Counted from the first letter of the stretch, positions 24,743 through 33,160 are shown. The stretch is 64,000 nt of DNA from CAVVSD01 sp963837655 (GCA_963837655.1 CAWIOK010000005.1:62001-126000); one strand, 5' to 3'. Notes: generated from the sequence alone by a model not told the origin. Made by a program: numbers and translations.

Positions 24743-24772
24743 TTCGCCCCCTCCGACCCGGAAGGGGGCGAA
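24743..24772 (-). promoter_or_regulatory. Strong hairpin abutting a GTG start
   Basis: TTCGCCCCC+TCCG pairs with CGGA+GGGGGCGAA (13 bp, one bulged A, 3-base loop). It lies between the stop of the winged-helix gene and the GTG at 24742, and a TAGGGT hexamer sits just upstream on the minus strand. It could be a terminator or a start-site hairpin. Confidence 0.5.
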
Positions 24773-24784
24773 CCCTACCAGCGG

Positions 24785-25177
24785 CTAGGCGGCCGCCTTC
24801 GGGTGCCAGCCGCGGCCCTGCTTCTCGACGAGTCCGTCCTGGGCGAGGCCGGGGAGCACGCGGTACAGGTAGTTCTGCTGGATCCCCATCTTCTCGGCGA
24901 TCTCGGGGATCGTGATCCCGGGCTGCGCGCGGACGATGTCCAGCGCCTGGTTGCCGCGGGTGCCCGATCCGCGCGGGCGACCTGCGCGTCCGCCGCCACC
25001 GCCACCGCCACCGCGGCGCGGGACCGGCCGGGTGCCGCGCGAGCTCAGGGTCGGGGCCGACGCGCCGGCCAGCGCCTTGGCTGCCGCCTCGAGGCGGTGG
25101 AACTCGTCCACCTGCGGGCGCAGCTCTTCCATGCGCGCCTCGATCTCACGTTGTTTCTCTTGGAGGAAGTCAGACAC
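24785..25177 (-). CDS. Coiled-coil/winged-helix DNA-binding protein
   Basis: 130 residues, not assigned to a named family. The N-terminal part FLQEKQREIEARMEELRPQV is a likely coiled coil. The middle is a Gly run flanked by Arg (RRGGGGGGGGRAGRPRG), resembling an AT-hook-like linker. The C-terminus is a helix-turn-helix/winged helix: QPGITIPEIAEKMGIQQNYL then DGLVEKQGRGWHP. GTG start. A perfect palindrome lies 32-49 bases upstream and may be an autoregulatory operator. Could be a nucleoid protein or a regulator. Confidence 0.75.
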   Translation of the reverse strand: MSDFLQEKQREIEARMEELRPQVDEFHRLEAAAKALAGASAPTLSSRGTRPVPRRGGGGGGGGRAGRPRGSGTRGNQALDIVRAQPGITIPEIAEKMGIQQNYLYRVLPGLAQDGLVEKQGRGWHPKAAA

Positions 25178-25208
25178 GTCGCGTCCCGTCTGTCACGTGT
25201 GTAGTTGC

Positions 25209-25226
25209 ACTCTTACTGGTAAGAGT
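25209..25226. promoter_or_regulatory. Perfect 18-base palindrome, operator-like
   Basis: ACTCTTAC-TG-GTAAGAGT lies between the winged-helix gene start and the end of the SRPBCC gene. GTCTGTCAC occurs on both sides (about 25188 and 25225) as a direct repeat. AT-rich for this genome, which makes chance less likely. Confidence 0.55.
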
Positions 25227-25243
25227 CTGTCACAGGTACGGTG

Positions 25244-25696
25244 TCAGTGTCGGGCGGACTCGATCAGTCGCTTCAACGCTGTCAGCGACGCGCTCGCCTC
25301 GTGCGCGGGAATGCCGCCCATGACAGCCTTCGCTGCGATCGCACCCATCGGGCCGAAGGGCGTGTGGAATTCGTTGCGGTAGTCGAAGTGGGTGCCCGTC
25401 GCTGTCGGCTTCAGGCGGTCCTCGATGATCGCCCGGGCACGTGCCGGACCGTGACCCTCCCACCGTGCGAAGTAGGGCGGCTCGACCTGCTGCAGCGTCC
25501 ATTCCACCTTGAACGTCACACCGCGCAGGTGCAGTCGCTGGTCCATGCGGAAGCCCTTCACGAGCGGCCCGTCGTCCCATGGCCCGACGTCGCGCACGAT
25601 CGTCACCCAGCTCTTGATGGTGCGGGGATCCATGATGACGTCCCACACGTCCTCGGGCGGCGCGGCGATGTCGATCTGGGCGATGACGACGGACAC
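25244..25696 (-). CDS. SRPBCC family protein (START-like)
   Basis: 150 residues with the ligand-binding SRPBCC fold: IAQIDIAAPPEDVWDVIMDP at the start, W-rich strands (VGPWDDGPLVKGFRMDQRLH), ATGTHFDYRNEFHTPFGPMG and a long C-terminal helix (ASASLTALKRLIESAR). The family binds hydrophobic ligands or acts as a cyclase/dehydratase; no specific function can be given. GTG at 25696 lies 2 bases after the stop of the NAD(P)-binding gene, so both are probably one transcript. Confidence 0.8.
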   Translation of the reverse strand: MSVVIAQIDIAAPPEDVWDVIMDPRTIKSWVTIVRDVGPWDDGPLVKGFRMDQRLHLRGVTFKVEWTLQQVEPPYFARWEGHGPARARAIIEDRLKPTATGTHFDYRNEFHTPFGPMGAIAAKAVMGGIPAHEASASLTALKRLIESARH

Positions 25697-25698
25697 GG

Positions 25699-26619
25699 TC
25701 AGCGGGCTCCCAGTTCCTCGACGGACTCCCACTCGCGCAGGGCGCGGGCGATCGAGCGGTCCAACCCTCGCAGCCGGACGCCGAGCAGCTCCGCGGCACG
25801 GTCGTCGCGGGGCAGGAGGTCGCTCTCCAGGGAGGCCATGAGCGGGCCGATGAGGTCGGGGTCCTCGCCGGTGATGGCGGCGGCGAGCGGCGCGGCCAGG
25901 CCGGTGAGACCCGCCGGCAGCGACGGGAGCAGGACTGAGGGGCGATCGACCATGAGCGCGTCGCGGATGTGGTCGATGAGCTGCGCGTAGGTCACGAGGT
26001 CCGGCCCCGCGATGTCCAACGACAGCCCGCCCGTCGCGTGCTCGGTGGTCGCGGCCGCCGCGAGCAGCTCGACCACGTCGCCGGCGTCGATGGGGCGCGT
26101 GCGGTGCGAGCGCCACGCGGGCAGCGGGATGACGGGGATGCGCTCCACGAGCCGCACGAGGAAGCGGAACGAGCGCGAGGTGGCGCCGACGACGATCGAG
26201 GCGCGCAGCGCGACGGCCTCCGGGACGCCGGCGAGCAACGCCTCCTCGACGGCGAGACGGCTGGACAGGTGCGGTGAGAGCGCCTGGGCGTCGGGCACGA
26301 TCCCACCGAGATACACGACCCGGCGCAGTCCCGCCCGCCGGGCGGCGGCCACGAAGCGCTCCGCGGACGCCGCCTCGCGCGTCGCGAAGGCCGTGTCGCC
26401 GCGCTCCATGGAGTGGATGAGGAAGTAGGCGACGTCGATCCCGTCCAGCGCCTCGTCGAGCCCGGCGCCGGTGACGGCGTCGCCGGTGACGACGGGCAGC
26501 TCGACGTCGACCCGCGACGCGTCCCGTGCGAAGCCCCGTAGCTCGTGCCCGTCCTCGCGCAGTCGGGGGACGAGGGCGGCGCCGGCGAAGCCGGACACCC
26601 CGGTGACGAGGATGCGCAT
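25699..26619 (-). CDS. NAD(P)-binding protein, NmrA/NDUFA9-like atypical SDR
   Basis: 306 residues. Rossmann start MRILVTGVSGFAGAALVPRL (GxxGxxG), GDAVTGAGLDEALDGIDVAY, YLGGIVPDAQALSPHL, and VALRASIVVGATSRSFRFL, as in extended atypical SDRs that act as NAD(P)H-binding epimerase-like proteins. The C-terminal part predicts ligand binding but no catalytic Tyr-Lys pair is obvious. ATG 26619 follows a minus-strand TAGCGT hexamer by 8 bases (leaderless type). Upstream of the SRPBCC gene in one operon. Confidence 0.78.
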   Translation of the reverse strand: MRILVTGVSGFAGAALVPRLREDGHELRGFARDASRVDVELPVVTGDAVTGAGLDEALDGIDVAYFLIHSMERGDTAFATREAASAERFVAAARRAGLRRVVYLGGIVPDAQALSPHLSSRLAVEEALLAGVPEAVALRASIVVGATSRSFRFLVRLVERIPVIPLPAWRSHRTRPIDAGDVVELLAAAATTEHATGGLSLDIAGPDLVTYAQLIDHIRDALMVDRPSVLLPSLPAGLTGLAAPLAAAITGEDPDLIGPLMASLESDLLPRDDRAAELLGVRLRGLDRSIARALREWESVEELGAR

Positions 26620-26813
26620 CCGGCTCGACGCTATGCGATCGCCGGAGCGGGGCGCGCCAACACCTCCGCGAGTGGCGAATTCCCGGTGGGAGCGGGGTGG
26701 CCTCCGGCGGAACCACCCCATTTGCGGAGACGCGTGCCGGTACCCCCTTGTCGCGACCCCGGCCGCGCGATTGACTCGCCGCCACGAAGGCGAACGACGG
26801 GAGTGCGACGGGC

Positions 26814-27044
26814 ATGGCGGCTGGTAGGGCGATGACGAAGAAGGTGACGTGCGAGGACTGCTTCTTCCGGCGCAATCTCCTGTGCGCACTGGAGCTGGAG
26901 GCACCCTGCGCGACGTTCCGCCCGGACAGCCCTGAGGGGCTGCGGCCGCCCCAGCAGCTGCGGTTCACGTTCCGCCAGGAGCGCCGCACACGCGCCGCCT
27001 GGGCCTTCCCCAGCGCCCAGGAGCAGGCAGCGCTCCACGCATAG
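26814..27044 (+). CDS. Small cysteine-containing protein, unknown
   Basis: 76 residues if started at ATG 26814; ATG 26832 (MTKKVTCEDCFF) is equally possible. Four cysteines, as C-E-D-C then C and C (CEDCFFRRNLLCALELEAPC), could form a small metal site. The rest is Arg/Gln-rich. Codon use matches neighbours. No family recognised. About 195 bases upstream up to the SDR start are non-coding. Confidence 0.6.
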   Translation: MAAGRAMTKKVTCEDCFFRRNLLCALELEAPCATFRPDSPEGLRPPQQLRFTFRQERRTRAAWAFPSAQEQAALHA

Positions 27045-27061
27045 CCCCTTCGCGGACCGAT

Positions 27062-27067
27062 TAGATT
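27062..27067 (+). promoter_or_regulatory. -10 element TAGATT for leaderless MBL gene
   Basis: TAGATT ends 7 bases before the GTG at 27075. Confidence 0.5.
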
Positions 27068-27074
27068 GCGCCGC

Positions 27075-27845
27075 GTGCGCGTCACGGTCCTCGGCAAGAG
27101 CCCGGCTTTCGCAGACGCGGGGGGCGCCTGTAGCGGCTACCTCGTGCAGGAGGGCGCCACGACGCTGTTGATGGACATCGGCAACGGGGTCTTCGGCAAG
27201 CTTCGCGCGGCGGTGGACTACACCACCGTCGATGCGGTCGTCGTGTCCCACATGCACGCCGACCACAGCCTCGACCTCGTGCCGTTCGCGTACGCGCTGA
27301 TCTACGGCCCGGACGGCCGGGCCCGCGCGGACCCGGTGCGCCTCATGGTCCCCGCCGGCGGCCGCGACCAGCTGCGCCGCGTCGTCGGGACGTGGGGCGG
27401 CGAGGACCTCATCGAGGAGGCGTTCGAGCTCGAGGAGTACGAGAGCGGCGCCGTCCTCGACGTTGGCGACATCCGGGTGCGCACCCACGCCGTGCCGCAC
27501 TACCTGCCGCACACCAACGCGCTCGAGCTCAGCGCACCCGGCTCCGGCGGCGGGCGTCTCACCTACGGCGCCGACCATGGACCCGCGGACGAGCTCGTCG
27601 AGTTCGCCAGGGACACCGACCTGCTCATGGTGGAGGCGACGCTCAAGACGCCCGAGCCGAACGGGCCGCGCGGCCACATCACCGCGCGCGAGGCCGGCGA
27701 GCACGGGCGCCGCGCCGGGGCGCGGCGGCTCGTCGTCACCCACGTCAGCGATCTCATCGATCCGGTCTGGGTGCAGGCGGAGGCGGCGGCGGGCTTCGGC
27801 GGCCCGGTCACGGTTGCCGCCGAAGGCGACGTCTACGAGATCTGA
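27075..27845 (+). CDS. MBL-fold metallohydrolase (RNase Z-like group)
   Basis: 256 residues from GTG 27075 (TTG 27066 possible). Metal motif VVVSHMHADHSLDLVPFAYA (HxHxDH), later His in RTHAVPHYLPHTNALELSA, Asp in TYGADHGPADELVEFARDTD, and a C-terminal VTHVSDLIDP. The layout resembles RNase Z/ElaC-type or phosphodiesterase MBL proteins. A leaderless-type -10 precedes the GTG, which supports that start. Followed 24 bases later by hsp20. Confidence 0.83.
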   Translation: MRVTVLGKSPAFADAGGACSGYLVQEGATTLLMDIGNGVFGKLRAAVDYTTVDAVVVSHMHADHSLDLVPFAYALIYGPDGRARADPVRLMVPAGGRDQLRRVVGTWGGEDLIEEAFELEEYESGAVLDVGDIRVRTHAVPHYLPHTNALELSAPGSGGGRLTYGADHGPADELVEFARDTDLLMVEATLKTPEPNGPRGHITAREAGEHGRRAGARRLVVTHVSDLIDPVWVQAEAAAGFGGPVTVAAEGDVYEI

Positions 27846-27856
27846 CGCCCGCCCAC

Positions 27857-27862
27857 TAGGCT
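27857..27862 (+). promoter_or_regulatory. -10 element TAGGCT for hsp20-lon operon
   Basis: TAGGCT ends 7 bases before the hsp20 ATG. No clear heat-shock operator (inverted repeat) is visible near it. Confidence 0.5.
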
Positions 27863-27869
27863 GACGTCG

Positions 27870-28322
27870 ATGTCCCAGGAGCGCGATCTGTTCGCGAACT
27901 TCGAGCGGATGCGCCGCGAGGTCGACGAGCTGTTCGGCGACGTGGTGGGCCGGTCGATGACGCGCAGGGGCGGGTTCTCCCCGCGCGTGGACGTCCTCTA
28001 CGCCAAGGATCCCGCCCGGGCGATCGTCCAGGCCGAGCTCGCGGGCATCGACCTCTCCGACCTGGAGCTGCAGGTCGAGGGCCGCATCCTGACCCTGTCG
28101 GGCCTGCGCAGGCCACCGGTCGCCGAGGGCGGCGTCTACCAGCAGCTGGAGATCGAGAACGGACGCTTCCACCGCTCGCTCGACCTCGGCGTCGAGGTGG
28201 ACCCCGATGCCGCGAGCGCCAGCTACCACAACGGGATCCTTCGCGTCGAGCTGCCGTTGGTGCAGCCCGAGAGCCGCAGCCGGACGGTGCCCATCGAGCG
28301 CGGCGAGGACCCCGAGGCGTGA
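27870..28322 (+). CDS. Hsp20/alpha-crystallin family small heat-shock protein
   Basis: 150 residues, a holdase chaperone. Starts with FANFERMRREVDELFGDVVG, then the alpha-crystallin domain (PRVDVLYAKDPARAIVQAEL, VEGRILTLSGLRRP), ending with the A-x-x-x-n-GIL-motif ASYHNGILRVELPLVQPE typical of the family. ATG 27870 is preceded closely by TAGGCT and lacks a ribosome site. Its stop overlaps the GTG of lon (GTGA), so chaperone and protease are co-made. Confidence 0.92.
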   Translation: MSQERDLFANFERMRREVDELFGDVVGRSMTRRGGFSPRVDVLYAKDPARAIVQAELAGIDLSDLELQVEGRILTLSGLRRPPVAEGGVYQQLEIENGRFHRSLDLGVEVDPDAASASYHNGILRVELPLVQPESRSRTVPIERGEDPEA

Positions 28323-30712
28323 CCGATCTCCTCAGCGACCCGACGACGACGCTCGACGACGATCCCACGGTTCCGCAGGTCGCGCCCGTCCTCCCGCTGC
28401 GCGAGACGGTCCCGTTCCCCGACGCGCTGACCCCGCTGGCCATCGGGCAGGAGCGGTCCGTGCGCCTCGTCAACGACGTGCTGGCCGGCGACCGCACCCT
28501 CGTCATGGTCGCCTCGCGCAAGCCCGAGCTCGAGACGCCTGGTCCCGAGGACCTCTACGAGGTCGGCGTCGTCGGCGTCGTCGCGCGGATGCTGCGGGTA
28601 CCCGACGGCACGCTGCGGCTGCTCGTCCAGGGTGGTCGCCGCGTCCGGATCGTCAGCTGGACGCAGGAAGAGCCCTACCTCGCGGCGGAGATCGAGGAGA
28701 TCCCCGAGCTCGACAACGCGCCGAGCCCCGAGCTCACGGCGCTCATGCGCAACGTGCAGTCGACGTTCACGGCGATCGTCGAGCAGGTCCCGTACCTCCC
28801 GGAGGAGCTGCAGATCGCGGTCGCGAACGTCGACGACCCGGCCGCGCTGAGCCATCTCATCGCCGCGTCCCTGCGCATCCCCACCGAGGAGAAGCAGGCG
28901 CTGCTGGAGGAGCCCGACGTGACCGAGCGGCTGCGCCGCCTCGCGCAGGCGCTCGCCCGCGAGCTCGAGGTCATCTCGATCGGGACCGGCATCCAGGAGA
29001 AGGTCCAGTCCGAGCTGGACCGCAGCCAGCGCGAGTTCGTCCTGCGCCAGCAGCTCAAGGCGATCCAGGAGGAGCTCGGCGACTTCGACGAGAGCGCGGC
29101 GGAGGCCAACGAGCTCCGCGAGCGCCTCGCCCAGATCGAGCTCCCCGAGGAGGCGCGCAAGCAGGTCGACCGCGAGCTCGACCGCCTCGAGAACCTCCCT
29201 CCGCAGGCAGCGGAGCACGGCGTCATCCGGACCTACCTCGAGTGGATCGCCTCGCTGCCATGGGACACGACGACCGAGGACGACCTCGACCTCGCCCATG
29301 CGCGCGAGGTGCTCGACGCCGACCACTACGGCCTGCAGTCGGTGAAGGACCGCATCCTCGAGTTCCTGGCCGTCCGCCGCCTGAACCCGGGGGCCAAGGG
29401 CTCCATCCTGCTCTTCGTCGGTCCGCCCGGCGTCGGCAAGACCTCGCTGGGCAGGTCGATTGCGCGCTCGCTGGGCCGCAGGTTCGAGCGCATCAGCGTC
29501 GGCGGCGTGCGCGACGAGGCGGAGATCCGTGGGCACCGGCGCACCTACGTCGGCGCGATGCCGGGCGTCATCATCCGCGCGCTGCGCGATGCGGACTCGC
29601 GCAACCCGCTGTTCATGATCGACGAGATCGACAAGATGGGCGCGGACTTCCGCGGCGACCCGTCCAGCGCGATGCTCGAGGTGCTGGACCCCGAGCAGAA
29701 CGACTCGTTCCGCGACCACTACCTCGATTTGCCCTTCGATCTCTCCTCGGTCATGTTCGTCGCCACCGCGAACGACCTCGACCGCGTGCCCGGACCGCTG
29801 CTGGACCGCATGGAGATCATCGACATCGCGGGCTACACGCAGGACGAGAAGCTCCAGATCGCCAAGCGCTACCTCGTCCCGCGGCAGATCGAGCGCAACG
29901 GGCTGAAGCGCTCGCAGCTGCAGATCTCCGACCCAGCGCTGCGGGAGATCATCTCCGGCTACACGCGCGAGGCCGGCGTCCGCGGCCTCGAACGCGAGAT
30001 CGGGACGATCTGCCGGAAGATCGCGCTGCAGGTGGCCGAGGGCACCGCGCCCAAGCGCGTGACCGTCAGCCGCGGGAAGGTGGCCGAGCTGCTCGGCCGC
30101 CGCAAGGTCCACGCCGAGGTCAAGCGCCGCACCCGTGTGCCCGGTGTCGCGACCGGTCTCGCATGGACGCCGGTCGGCGGCGACGTGCTCTTCATCGAGG
30201 CGGCGGCGGTTCCGGGGAGCGGCCAGCTGTCGATCACGGGCCAGCTCGGCGACGTCATGAAGGAGTCCGCCCAGGCCGCGATGAGCTATGTGCGCGGCCA
30301 CGCCTCCGAGCTCGCGCCGGGCCTGGCGACGAACTGGTTCGCGACGCACGACGTCCACGTCCACGTGCCCGCCGGCGCCGTCCCCAAGGACGGTCCGTCC
30401 GCGGGGATCACGATGGCGACGGCGCTCACGTCGCTGATCACGGGTCGCCACGTCCGCGACGAGGTGGCGATGACCGGCGAGATCACGCTGACGGGTCAGG
30501 TGCTGCCGATCGGCGGGCTGAAGGAGAAGGCCCTCGCCGCCCAGCGCAACGGGATCACCCACATCATCGCGCCGGCGCTCAACGAGGGCGACGCGGAGGA
30601 CATCCCCGAGCACCTGCGCGCGAAGCTCATGTTCTCGTGGGTCGACCGCGTCGATCAGGTCTTCGAGCTGGCGCTCGAGCCCGAGCGGGCGAGCAGACGG
30701 CGGGCCGCCTGA
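28319..30712 (+). CDS. lon: ATP-dependent protease Lon
   Basis: 797 residues, full length. N-terminal LON domain starting with APVLPLRETVPFPDALTPLA, coiled-coil region, AAA+ module with Walker A FVGPPGVGKTSLGRSIARSL and Walker B NPLFMIDEIDKMG, and C-terminal Ser-Lys protease domain with VPKDGPSAGITMATALTSL and GGLKEKALAAQRNGI. Degrades misfolded proteins in the cytosol. GTG start overlaps hsp20 (GTGA). An antisense ORF of 837 codons across it is a GC artefact. Confidence 0.97.
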   Translation: MTDLLSDPTTTLDDDPTVPQVAPVLPLRETVPFPDALTPLAIGQERSVRLVNDVLAGDRTLVMVASRKPELETPGPEDLYEVGVVGVVARMLRVPDGTLRLLVQGGRRVRIVSWTQEEPYLAAEIEEIPELDNAPSPELTALMRNVQSTFTAIVEQVPYLPEELQIAVANVDDPAALSHLIAASLRIPTEEKQALLEEPDVTERLRRLAQALARELEVISIGTGIQEKVQSELDRSQREFVLRQQLKAIQEELGDFDESAAEANELRERLAQIELPEEARKQVDRELDRLENLPPQAAEHGVIRTYLEWIASLPWDTTTEDDLDLAHAREVLDADHYGLQSVKDRILEFLAVRRLNPGAKGSILLFVGPPGVGKTSLGRSIARSLGRRFERISVGGVRDEAEIRGHRRTYVGAMPGVIIRALRDADSRNPLFMIDEIDKMGADFRGDPSSAMLEVLDPEQNDSFRDHYLDLPFDLSSVMFVATANDLDRVPGPLLDRMEIIDIAGYTQDEKLQIAKRYLVPRQIERNGLKRSQLQISDPALREIISGYTREAGVRGLEREIGTICRKIALQVAEGTAPKRVTVSRGKVAELLGRRKVHAEVKRRTRVPGVATGLAWTPVGGDVLFIEAAAVPGSGQLSITGQLGDVMKESAQAAMSYVRGHASELAPGLATNWFATHDVHVHVPAGAVPKDGPSAGITMATALTSLITGRHVRDEVAMTGEITLTGQVLPIGGLKEKALAAQRNGITHIIAPALNEGDAEDIPEHLRAKLMFSWVDRVDQVFELALEPERASRRRAA

Positions 30713-30716
30713 CGCG

Positions 30717-31652
30717 ATGCCGCTCGTCGTCGACACGACGACGGTGCAGGAGCGCGAGCGCGGCAGCTACTGGGCGCGGGCGCAGGAGACGCTGTTCTTC
30801 CCGCTCGAGGTCCAGCCGGGGGCGGACACGGGCTTCGCCGCCCGTGCGCTGGGGCACGACCTCGGGCCGGTCCGCGTCCGGCGCATCGCCGCCGGTCCCT
30901 CGCGCGTGGTGCGCACGCCGCAGGCCATCGCGAAGGCCGATCCCGAGCGCCTCGAGCTGACGATGATGATCCGCGGCCTGCAGGAGCGGATCCAGGACGG
31001 GCGCCGCACGACGATCGGCGAGGGCGACATCACCAGCACCGACACGTCGCGTCCCTTCGAGGTCTCGGCGGCCACGCCGTTCGAGATGCTCACGTTCTCG
31101 GTGCCGAAGTCGCTGCTCGCCCGCGACGCCGAGCGCCTCCGGCAGGCGACCGCGACGCCGGTGAGCCGTGAGTCGGGTGTGGGGGCGGTCCTCGGCCCGT
31201 TCCTGCGCACCGTGGGCGACGGACTGCGCGACGGGCGCATCGCGGAGTCCGACACGAGCCTGGGCGGCGGGATCGTCGAGCTGGTGCGCGGCCTGTACGC
31301 CGACAGCCTTCCGCGTGCCTCGCGCCGGACCGCGCTGCTCGCGCGGATCCAGGCCTGGATCGACGAGCGGCTGCACGACCCGACCCTCACGCCGGCGGCG
31401 ATCGCCGCCGAGCACTTCATCTCCGTGCGCCACCTGCACGGCCTGTTCGCGTCGGAGGGGCTGACGGTGTCCACCTGGATCCGCGACCGGCGCCTGGAGC
31501 GCTGCCGGCGCGATCTCGCCGACCCTGCGCTGGCCGGCGAGACGGTCGCGTCGATCGCCTACGGCTGGGGCTTCCGCAATCCCCGGCACTTCAGCCGCGT
31601 GTTTCGCGCGGCGTACGGATCCGCGCCCAGCGGCGGACGCACCGTGCACTGA
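30717..31652 (+). CDS. AraC family transcriptional regulator
   Basis: 311 residues. The N-terminal sensing half resembles the AraC-binding-like domain (RRIAAGPSRVVRTPQAIAKA, LELTMMIRGLQERIQDG, GDITSTDTSRPFEV). The C-terminal two-HTH domain is clear: LTPAAIAAEHFISVRHLHGL, GLTVSTWIRDRRLERCRRDL and SIAYGWGFRNPRHFSRVFRA. ATG lies 5 bases after the lon stop. Likely controls the flavoprotein gene downstream or itself; the ligand is unknown. Confidence 0.88.
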   Translation: MPLVVDTTTVQERERGSYWARAQETLFFPLEVQPGADTGFAARALGHDLGPVRVRRIAAGPSRVVRTPQAIAKADPERLELTMMIRGLQERIQDGRRTTIGEGDITSTDTSRPFEVSAATPFEMLTFSVPKSLLARDAERLRQATATPVSRESGVGAVLGPFLRTVGDGLRDGRIAESDTSLGGGIVELVRGLYADSLPRASRRTALLARIQAWIDERLHDPTLTPAAIAAEHFISVRHLHGLFASEGLTVSTWIRDRRLERCRRDLADPALAGETVASIAYGWGFRNPRHFSRVFRAAYGSAPSGGRTVH

Positions 31653-31701
31653 CGGTCCACGAGCGTGCGCCCGCGGTCCAACGGCTGATGCCGGGCGCAT
31701 C

Positions 31702-31707
31702 TAGGCT
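31702..31707 (+). promoter_or_regulatory. -10 element TAGGCT for leaderless acyl-CoA dehydrogenase-like gene
   Basis: TAGGCT ends 6 bases before ATG 31714, with no ribosome site in between. Confidence 0.5.
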
Positions 31708-31713
31708 GCGCCC

Positions 31714-32955
31714 ATGCTGACCACGGAGGAGATCGCGGTCCCGGAGCCGGACCTGACGCCCGACGATGTCATCGCGCGGGCCCGCGCGCTGCGCGACCAG
31801 GTCCGCGCCGAGGCCGCGATCGCCGAGACGGCGGGCCGCTACTCCCCTGAGCTGCACCGCGCGTTCGTGGAGGCGGGCTTCTTCCGCATCCTGCAGCCGC
31901 GCCGCTACGGGGGCTACGGGTTCGACCTGGAGACGTTCCTGCGCGTCACGATGACGATCGCGGAGGGCGACATGGGCACGGGCTGGTGCCTCAGCCTCGG
32001 CTCCGCGCACGTGCTGCAGGTCTGCGCGTACTACGGCGAGCAGGCGCAGGACGAGCTGTTCGCGCATCGCGACGGCTACTTCTCCACGCCGCACAAGGCC
32101 GCGCCGGAGGGCACGGCCACCAAGGTGGACGGCGGCTACCGCGTTTCCGGTCGCTGGTCCTACGCATCCGGCTCGCCGTACGGCTCGCACTACATCGCGA
32201 CCTCGATGGGCCCGCTGCCCGACGGCCGGATGGCGGTTCTCGCGCCGATCATCCCGATCGAGCAGTGCACCGTCCTGGACGACTGGGGCGGCGAGCACTG
32301 CTTCGGCCTGCGCGCGTCGGGGTCCAACAGCGTGGTGGTCGACGACGTGTTCGTGCCCGACCACCTCGTCGTCGAGGGCGCCTGGCTCGGCGCCGTCCAC
32401 CCCCCGGAGGGTCCGCAGGGCTTCCTCGTCCACAAGCAGCCGATGTACCTCGGGCGGACGATGACGATCTACTTCGGCGAGCTCGCCGCGCTGCTTGTCG
32501 GCGCGGCGCGCGCCTCGGTCGCGGAGTTCGAGCGGCTGACGCGCGAGAAGAGCACGCCGCTGCCGCCGGTCATCCCGCGGACCGAGTCGCCCGACTACCT
32601 GCGCTGGCTGGGGCAGGCGCGGCGCAAGACCAACGCAGCGGAGGCGCTGGTGTTCACGCTCGCTCGCCGCTACCGAAAGCTCGGCGAGCGGTTCATCGAC
32701 GAGGGCGTGCCGTTCACGATCGCCGACGACGACGGGCTGCGCAACCTCGCGCTGCAGGCGCAGGAGCTGGCCACCGAGGCCGTCGAGCTCTGCTTCCGCA
32801 GGGCAGGGGCCAGCGCGACCAGGCCGGGCTCGGTGCTCGAGCGCGCCTTCCGGGATGTCAGCCTCGCCGCGATGCACCCGGCGGCGAACCTGGAGGACGC
32901 CGCCGTGATGAGCAGCCGCCTCCAGCTGGGCCTTGCGGTGGAGTTCATCCACTGA
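31714..32955 (+). CDS. Acyl-CoA dehydrogenase-fold flavoprotein (group D monooxygenase-like)
   Basis: 413 residues. N-terminal helix bundle (ARALRDQVRAEAAIAETAGR, AFVEAGFFRILQPRRYGGYG), middle beta domain (DGGYRVSGRWSYASGSPYGS), and C-terminal helices of the acyl-CoA dehydrogenase type 2 kind (YFGELAALLVGAARASVAEF). The lack of an obvious acyl-CoA base glutamate and the W-SYASG motif favour HsaA/HpaB-like flavin-dependent monooxygenases or related oxidoreductases over a true acyl-CoA dehydrogenase. Downstream of the AraC regulator. Substrate unknown. Confidence 0.78.
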   Translation: MLTTEEIAVPEPDLTPDDVIARARALRDQVRAEAAIAETAGRYSPELHRAFVEAGFFRILQPRRYGGYGFDLETFLRVTMTIAEGDMGTGWCLSLGSAHVLQVCAYYGEQAQDELFAHRDGYFSTPHKAAPEGTATKVDGGYRVSGRWSYASGSPYGSHYIATSMGPLPDGRMAVLAPIIPIEQCTVLDDWGGEHCFGLRASGSNSVVVDDVFVPDHLVVEGAWLGAVHPPEGPQGFLVHKQPMYLGRTMTIYFGELAALLVGAARASVAEFERLTREKSTPLPPVIPRTESPDYLRWLGQARRKTNAAEALVFTLARRYRKLGERFIDEGVPFTIADDDGLRNLALQAQELATEAVELCFRRAGASATRPGSVLERAFRDVSLAAMHPAANLEDAAVMSSRLQLGLAVEFIH

Positions 32956-32996
32956 TGCGCCGTGTCCCGGCCGAGCAGCCGGGGTAGCGCGAGAGC

Positions 32997-33137
32997 ATGA
33001 GCGACGGTCCGAGCCGCGAGGAGATCGAACACGTCCGCCGTGCGCTGGAGCGCCACGACTCCGAGCTCGCCGAGGACGACGACGCCCCGTCCGAGCAGCC
33101 CGAGCACGGCGCCGCGGACGAAGACGACGAGGGATGA
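32997..33137 (+). CDS. Small acidic protein, unknown
   Basis: 46 codons from ATG 32997: MSDGPSREEIEHVRRALERH followed by an acidic tail of Glu/Asp/Pro ending DEDDEG. One amphipathic helix then disordered acid. Codon third positions are G/C-rich as in real genes here. Ribosome site weak. Lies between the flavoprotein and the next membrane gene. No family recognised. Confidence 0.5.
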   Translation: MSDGPSREEIEHVRRALERHDSELAEDDDAPSEQPEHGAADEDDEG

Positions 33138-33154
33138 GCGTGGCTCGTGGGTAC

Positions 33155-33160
33155 TAGGAT
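33155..33160 (+). promoter_or_regulatory. -10 element TAGGAT with a leader, upstream of 33203 gene
   Basis: TAGGAT lies about 40 bases before the start; a GGAG ribosome site follows, so this gene has a normal leader. Confidence 0.4.

Noticed and set aside
28223..30736. 837-codon open frame antisense to lon
   Set aside because: Very long antisense frames are expected in high-GC coding DNA; no family resemblance, and lon is certain on the other strand.
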